Shown here piece by piece: positions 60,161 to 64,000 of a stretch of 64,000 nucleotides of DNA; the first letter of the stretch is position 1; each line of letters starts with the position of its first letter. The DNA lies in the NCBI GenBank assembly GCA_965214335.1, contig CBDCBO010000005.1:620001-684000 (forward strand). Reading direction: 5' to 3'. This DNA is from Velthaea sp965214335 (GTDB lineage: Bacteria > Vulcanimicrobiota > Vulcanimicrobiia > Vulcanimicrobiales > Vulcanimicrobiaceae). Under the pieces are notes generated by a model. It was given only the letters and a program-made list of their open reading frames with translations, was not told the DNA's origin and did no database searches. The position numbers and the translations under genes were made by a program.

Positions 60161-62070
60161 CGCCGCTGCATCCCGGTCGAGCCGGTACGGCGCGGTGCCG
60201 CGATGGCCGACAGCAGATCGGCGCGTTGAATGTCACGCACGAGCTTCGGATACCGTTCGCCGGTGTGAACGTCGACGTAGTGCGTTGAAATGCTGCCGAG
60301 ATCATCGACGATCAGCCGGATCGGGGCGGCCGAATGCTGCGCTGCCCGCAGTGCCAGGCGCAGCCGTTGGGGACTGAACTCCCGATCATTCACGGCCTGT
60401 ATTTTCGAACCGGGCGCGACGCCGGCGCGCGCCAACGGCATCGTCTCGATCGTAAAGGGCACCGTTCCGTCGACACCGATCGAAGCGCCGAGCGAGTACG
60501 TTGCATCGATGCCGCGATTCGTCCGTTCGCGCCGTATTTGCAGATCGCTGCGCTCGTGCGTATAGGTGAAATACCAACCCCCGCGCCGCAGTCCGTCGCT
60601 GGGCGGATGTGCGGCAATGTCGTCGACGCGCGTCTTGAGAAACGTCGTCCAATCGTACGGCAAAACCGTATTGAGGGCTGCGATCACGTCGCGCCGCGCA
60701 TAGCCCACGACGAGCGGTGCGGTGTTTGCGCCGTTGCCCAGAAAGCGGCGGGCGAAATCATCCAGCGACCGTCGCCCGTGGGTGCGTTCGCGGATAAGCG
60801 TATCGGCATCGAGCCAGATCAGCGCCCCCTCGATATAATAATCCTCGCCGCGCCGCGCAAAGCGGCCGGCGGGCGATTGAGCCGCGCGCGTGAGCCCTTG
60901 CGCGCGCGCTGTATCGAGCAGCGGCCGCGTTAACCGGCCCGGTTCGATATCAAGCGCCGCATAATAACTCGCCAACGTTTCCTCGAAGGTTCCGGGCTCG
61001 GCCAGCCCGCTGCGTTGAGCCAAAACGATGCCCCAATATTGCGTCATGCCCTCATACACATACAGGTCGTCGTCGACCATGGGCACTTGATAGTTGGGCG
61101 TGAGCAGACCGAACGGTCGCCGATATTTGCCGTTCCACGAGTGGGTGTACTCATGCGGTAACAGATCCGAGCCGGCTTCATACAAATCGGGATCGGTTAA
61201 ATAGCGTTCGGCCAAACCATTCGCACTCGACTCGTGGTGCTCGAGACCGCGACCGGATTCCGCGTCGCTCAACGTCACTAAGAAGTGGTAGTGTTGCCAG
61301 TGCCGCCAGCCGTAGAGCGCGTCCGCCTCCGCGACGAGGTCATGCCAGCGGCCAATTTGCGCCGCCGTCGTTACGATATCGGGGGCCGCTTCGCCAAACA
61401 GATCGACTTCGCTCGTCATCGAGCGCGCATCCACGAGTGGAACGACGCGCTCGTGCGCTCCGGTGTAGAGTGGCGAATCGACCAGCGTTTCAAGCGTAAC
61501 GGGAGCGAAATCGACGTGTCCCATTAGCGGTTGGAACGGCTTTACGAAAGCGGCCGGTTGGAGCGCGGTCGCCGCGGACCAGCCGGGTGGAAGATCGATT
61601 GCGGCGTTAACGGTGATGTCGCGGACGGCCGCATCTTTGGGATACAGGACAACTTGGTTCCAGTCGAGCACCGCGAGTTGCGCCGTCATGTTACCGCTCG
61701 TTGACGTGCCCTCGAAAAGATCGTAGGCGAGATCGAGCCGGCGTCCGTCGGGCGGCACGGCGAAATGGAACGTATAGGGGTCGACAGTATCGCGCGTCCA
61801 GGCGACGCGCATTCCGTCGCACGAGGCTTGCAGTGAACCCAAATTCGCAATCGGCCCGGTCGGTCCGTGACTGCCGGGAATCCATTTAGGATAGACGAGC
61901 GCAACATTGCCGCGGCCGTCGAGCGGGATCTGTAAATGCGCGTGCCACACTTGCTTCGGCGCGTCGGCCGCGTCGACGTTCAGCGTCAGCGTTTGCGCAG
62001 CTTGCGCGGCACGTGGAAAGCCCATGAAAAGCGCAACCGCGGCGGCGGCGATGATAGCAGACCTCGACAC
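60157..62070 (-). CDS. M61 family metallopeptidase with PDZ domain (copy 1)
   Basis: The protein has a signal peptide (from the proposed GTG at 62070: SRSAIIAAAAVALFMG), an N-terminal beta domain, the zinc motif HEYTHSWNGKYRR at about residues 305-317, the downstream Glu in YVYEGMTQYWG and a C-terminal PDZ-like region (MPLARAGVAPGSKIQAVND). GTG at 62070 is inferred because the frame further upstream (to 62151) is Cys-rich and not signal-like. Length 637. The gene that follows shares the whole domain layout and much local sequence, so the two form a tandem pair. Confidence 0.87.
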   Translation of the reverse strand: MSRSAIIAAAAVALFMGFPRAAQAAQTLTLNVDAADAPKQVWHAHLQIPLDGRGNVALVYPKWIPGSHGPTGPIANLGSLQASCDGMRVAWTRDTVDPYTFHFAVPPDGRRLDLAYDLFEGTSTSGNMTAQLAVLDWNQVVLYPKDAAVRDITVNAAIDLPPGWSAATALQPAAFVKPFQPLMGHVDFAPVTLETLVDSPLYTGAHERVVPLVDARSMTSEVDLFGEAAPDIVTTAAQIGRWHDLVAEADALYGWRHWQHYHFLVTLSDAESGRGLEHHESSANGLAERYLTDPDLYEAGSDLLPHEYTHSWNGKYRRPFGLLTPNYQVPMVDDDLYVYEGMTQYWGIVLAQRSGLAEPGTFEETLASYYAALDIEPGRLTRPLLDTARAQGLTRAAQSPAGRFARRGEDYYIEGALIWLDADTLIRERTHGRRSLDDFARRFLGNGANTAPLVVGYARRDVIAALNTVLPYDWTTFLKTRVDDIAAHPPSDGLRRGGWYFTYTHERSDLQIRRERTNRGIDATYSLGASIGVDGTVPFTIETMPLARAGVAPGSKIQAVNDREFSPQRLRLALRAAQHSAAPIRLIVDDLGSISTHYVDVHTGERYPKLVRDIQRADLLSAIAAPRRTGSTGMQRR

Positions 62071-62660
62071 GGTCGCCCATTTACGCGAGCATTGCCGCTT
62101 AGCCTCGCAGAAAGCGCAATTCAAGCTCACCGTGTTCGAGGTCCGCCCCAAAGCCTTGGCGATTGAAGCGGCACACTTGGAGAAACTGACTTAGGATTTC
62201 GCCGAAGCCTTGGCGATCGAAGCGACCAATGCGATCAAGAAGCCGGCGGCTGCCGGTTGTGCTCGAATCTTCGCAGGACATGAAAGGCTCAATCTTGCCT
62301 TGTGCTCGATGGCAAGACAATTCCGAGTTCGATGCACAAGATCGATTGCTCCAGATATCGGTCGGACTTGAAGTCGCGCGCTACAACAGGCATCCGTTCT
62401 TCTACCGTGATCTCAATAATTTAGTTTCCGTAATTTCCGTTTTCTTTGAGTGACGTGTGCTCGCCACGGAAGTCACTGAAGCACGAGGCAATGAACTTCA
62501 AGCGACCTTCCAGTCGCTCGGCCGTAAAGCGTTCTACGGGATGAGCACAACCCACAACAGCAAACTATTCCCTCAACATGAAGGCGACGGGCCGGGGCGC
62601 ATTCCAACACTCGTATTCAAAAACAAAGCCGCGTTGCGACCCCACCGGTAACGCTTTTCG
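62071..62660. other. 590-bp region without a recognised gene, containing a direct repeat
   Basis: No protein family is recognised. A 20-base direct repeat (one mismatch) lies at 62151-62170 and 62205-62224, 54 bases apart, so it would be in frame as an 18-residue unit in either direction. A minus-strand frame at 62099-62320 (73 codons) and a plus-strand frame at 62457-62651 are open but have no support. The stretch 62390-62460 is AT-rich. It may be the remnant of a decayed gene plus the M61 promoter. Confidence 0.4.
62151..62224. repeat. Two-copy 54-bp-spaced direct repeat
   Basis: AAGCCTTGGCGATTGAAGCG (62151-62170) recurs as AAGCCTTGGCGATCGAAGCG (62205-62224), differing by one base. The spacing is a multiple of three. 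Confidence 0.6.
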
Positions 62661-63230
62661 CTACGACCAGTGACGGAGTTCGGGCGCATGCGACGGCCCC
62701 ACAACGACCATTCGGGTTAAGCCGGTAACATCGATCGATGTTCCGATCCAGCCGGCTCGACGTGCAGCCGGCCCGAGCGGCGAGCGCGCCTTAAGCCGAC
62801 CGCTGACAAAGTCAGCACCGTCTATATACTCCGCGAGAAGAACGATGCGCCGCTGCGAATCGTACGATATAACAAGATAGTCGGGCAAACAACCCGTGGC
62901 GAGCCGTCGCGCGATCGGTCCGAACGCCGCTCCGGAAAGGTGATCCCGCGCTATTCCTGAGACGGCCTTGATTTTAACTTCGTGCGCCGACGAGCGGCAA
63001 ACCGCGTCGAGCAGCTCAGTATTCGCCGGGACGAGCACGAGTGGTGACTCGCAACGCCAGCAGGCGATGTTCTGCGCAGCCCAGGCTTCGATTGCGATGC
63101 GTGCGACTTGTGACCGGCTCACATAACGTGCGGCTTCGTCAAAGTCAATTCGAACGGTACGATGCGACACCTCGGCGGTCTTGCGATAGCTCCCGGAGCC
63201 GTTTGCGAGCGGTGCTCGCCGGGGTTGCAT
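62661..63230 (-). CDS. DpnI-like (Dam-replacing type) restriction-endonuclease-domain protein
   Basis: The 189-residue protein begins with basic sequence, then YVSRSQVARIAIEAWAAQN, and a zinc-ribbon-like CWRC at 57-60 followed by DAVCRSSAHEVKIKA. In the DpnI/DRP family, four Cys bind zinc and a D...ExK set (here D75, E84 and K86) cuts DNA. The fourth Cys position is Ser81. PDYLVISYDSQRRIVLL near residue 135 fits the core beta strand. The assignment is from memory of the family; a search would settle it. No DNA methyltransferase is adjacent. ATG at 63230 or a GTG at 63167 are possible starts. Confidence 0.6.
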   Translation of the reverse strand: MQPRRAPLANGSGSYRKTAEVSHRTVRIDFDEAARYVSRSQVARIAIEAWAAQNIACWRCESPLVLVPANTELLDAVCRSSAHEVKIKAVSGIARDHLSGAAFGPIARRLATGCLPDYLVISYDSQRRIVLLAEYIDGADFVSGRLKARSPLGPAARRAGWIGTSIDVTGLTRMVVVGPSHAPELRHWS

Positions 63231-63312
63231 TTATTGCTGCTTGCAAAGACACTTTCGCCACGAGTGACACCGGCGATCGAGTCGCCGGCGCCGCTGCGGT
63301 GCGCCAACAAGG

Positions 63313-63723
63313 TTACAGCAGCGTGTGCCCGGCCGCCGCCAACGCGGCTTTGGCTTCATCGAAACGGCCGGCGCGTACCAGAATATGATCCGTATCGTAG
63401 GTCGATATGCCGAAAATCGGGATACCCGCATCAGCCAGCGGCTTGGCTAAATCGGCGATGATGCCGATGAGTGCAAAGTCGAGCGTTCCGGTAACGACGA
63501 ACGCGCGGAAACCGCGCTGCACTTCGGTGACGTTGGCCGGTACCGCGTCGTCGCGACAAACGATCGAGAGTTCGTTGCGCGTTCTGACCACGGCCAGTAA
63601 GTCGTTACTGCTCACCCACTCCGGCACCGGCGCGTCGGCGGCCAAGCGCGCGACGGCGAGCGTTTCGGGCAACGTGCGAAGTTCCATCGGCGACCGGTGG
63701 TCCGCCGGAGCACGATCGGTCAT
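63313..63723 (-). CDS. ACT domain-containing protein
   Basis: The 136-residue protein shows the paired ACT-like pattern typical of the stand-alone family: ELSIVCRDDAVPANVTEVQ, FAVIGTL-like TLDFALIGIIADLAKPLADAG, then IPIFGISTYDTDHILVRAG. ACT domains usually bind amino acids to regulate enzymes. ATG at 63723 overlaps the FumC stop (ATGA), so translation follows fumC. What it regulates is unknown. Confidence 0.8.
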   Translation of the reverse strand: MTDRAPADHRSPMELRTLPETLAVARLAADAPVPEWVSSNDLLAVVRTRNELSIVCRDDAVPANVTEVQRGFRAFVVTGTLDFALIGIIADLAKPLADAGIPIFGISTYDTDHILVRAGRFDEAKAALAAAGHTLL

Positions 63724-64000
63724 GCCGGGTGCGTCATGTTTACCGGAACGACGAACCGGTCGAAGTCGTCGCTGTTCACATACCCCAGCGCGAGTGCGGC
63801 ATCTTTGAGCTTAGTGCCGTCGTGGTGCGCGCGCTTGGCGATCTCCGCTGATTTGTCGTAGCCGATGTGCGGTGAAAGCGCGGTCACGGTCATGAGTGAA
63901 TCATCTAAGTAACGCTTGATCACCGGTTCGTTGGCTTCCAAACCTTCGATCGCGTGTTCGCGGAACATCGTGCATGCGCCGCGCAGCAGCGACGTCGAGT
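63720..64000 (-). CDS. fumC: Class II fumarate hydratase, C-terminal end (partial)
   Basis: FumC converts fumarate to malate in the citric acid cycle. The gene runs off the right edge; the visible ~93 residues include NEPVIKRYLDDSLMTVTALS, then PHIGYDKSAEIAKRAHHDG and KLKDAALALGYVNSDDFDRFV, a clear match to the FumC C-terminus. The catalytic signature GSxxMPxKxN lies beyond the window. It is translationally coupled to the ACT protein. Confidence 0.93.
   Translation of the reverse strand, partial: STSLLRGACTMFREHAIEGLEANEPVIKRYLDDSLMTVTALSPHIGYDKSAEIAKRAHHDGTKLKDAALALGYVNSDDFDRFVVPVNMTHPA

Noticed and set aside
62457..62651. 64-codon plus-strand frame in the gap before the DpnI-like gene
   Set aside because: It has a GTG start without a good ribosome-binding site and its product resembles no known protein.
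1..64000. CRISPR arrays, insertion sequences, prophage or integrase genes
   Set aside because: No regularly spaced repeats, transposase or phage-type proteins were seen anywhere in the window.

Overview
The window reads as a chromosomal segment of a GC-rich, diderm bacterium. The outer membrane is implied by a TonB-dependent receptor, a beta-barrel porin, several lipoboxes and an RND pump. Flagellar stator genes, type IV-pilus-like minor pilins and a complete 14-subunit complex I suggest a motile, respiring, surface-active cell. Many genes overlap by 1 to 4 bases, and GTG and TTG starts are common. The phylum cannot be fixed from sequence alone; my guess is a lineage such as Candidatus Eremiobacterota, but that is an impression and not evidence. 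I saw no rRNA, tRNA, CRISPR array, insertion sequence or phage gene.

Layout. 1-4.3 kb: the tail of a sigma-factor-like protein coupled to an RND pump, then a Fic-fold protein that has lost its catalytic residues. 4.5-8.0 kb: B12-dependent methionine synthase MetH. 8.0-9.8 kb: flagellar stator motA-motB (minus strand). 10.0-15.5 kb: a cytidylate-kinase-like protein and a full branched-chain amino-acid-type ABC importer (binding protein, two permeases, two ATPases). 15.5-26.0 kb (minus strand): a hydratase, NagA, a two-GTPase dynamin-like protein split by a frameshift, a phosphomannomutase/phosphoglucomutase, four minor-pilin-like genes and an alpha/beta hydrolase. 26.0-27.9 kb: a long intergenic region with a perfect palindrome, then an outer-membrane porin. 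28.0-32.7 kb: a cobalamin riboswitch, btuB-btuF on the plus strand and btuC-btuD on the minus strand. 32.7-39.1 kb: SRAP, a VOC protein, HflX with a lipoprotein protease, an orphan TRAP binding protein, a potassium channel, CobU and a small lipoprotein.

39.1-54.1 kb is the nuoA-N operon in canonical order with almost every junction overlapping. It carries two extra small predicted membrane proteins that are not standard complex I subunits: a 74-residue protein wedged between nuoF and nuoG with overlaps on both sides, and a 59-residue protein directly after nuoN. These are the best candidates for something undescribed here. 54.3-64.0 kb holds a small unknown protein, a formamidase-like hydrolase, an acyl-CoA synthetase, a royal-jelly/Yellow-family protein, a tandem pair of M61 peptidases, a DpnI-type nuclease-like protein, an ACT-domain protein and the C-terminal end of fumarase FumC.

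Links between genes: the B12 riboswitch, BtuB/F/C/D uptake and CobU salvage would supply the cofactor used by MetH. Complex I and fumarase belong to respiratory metabolism, and the proton gradient would feed the RND pump, while the stator uses an ion gradient whose coupling ion was not determined. The LIV-type importer, TRAP binding protein, hydratase, acyl-CoA synthetase and secreted peptidases fit a heterotroph that uses peptides and organic acids.
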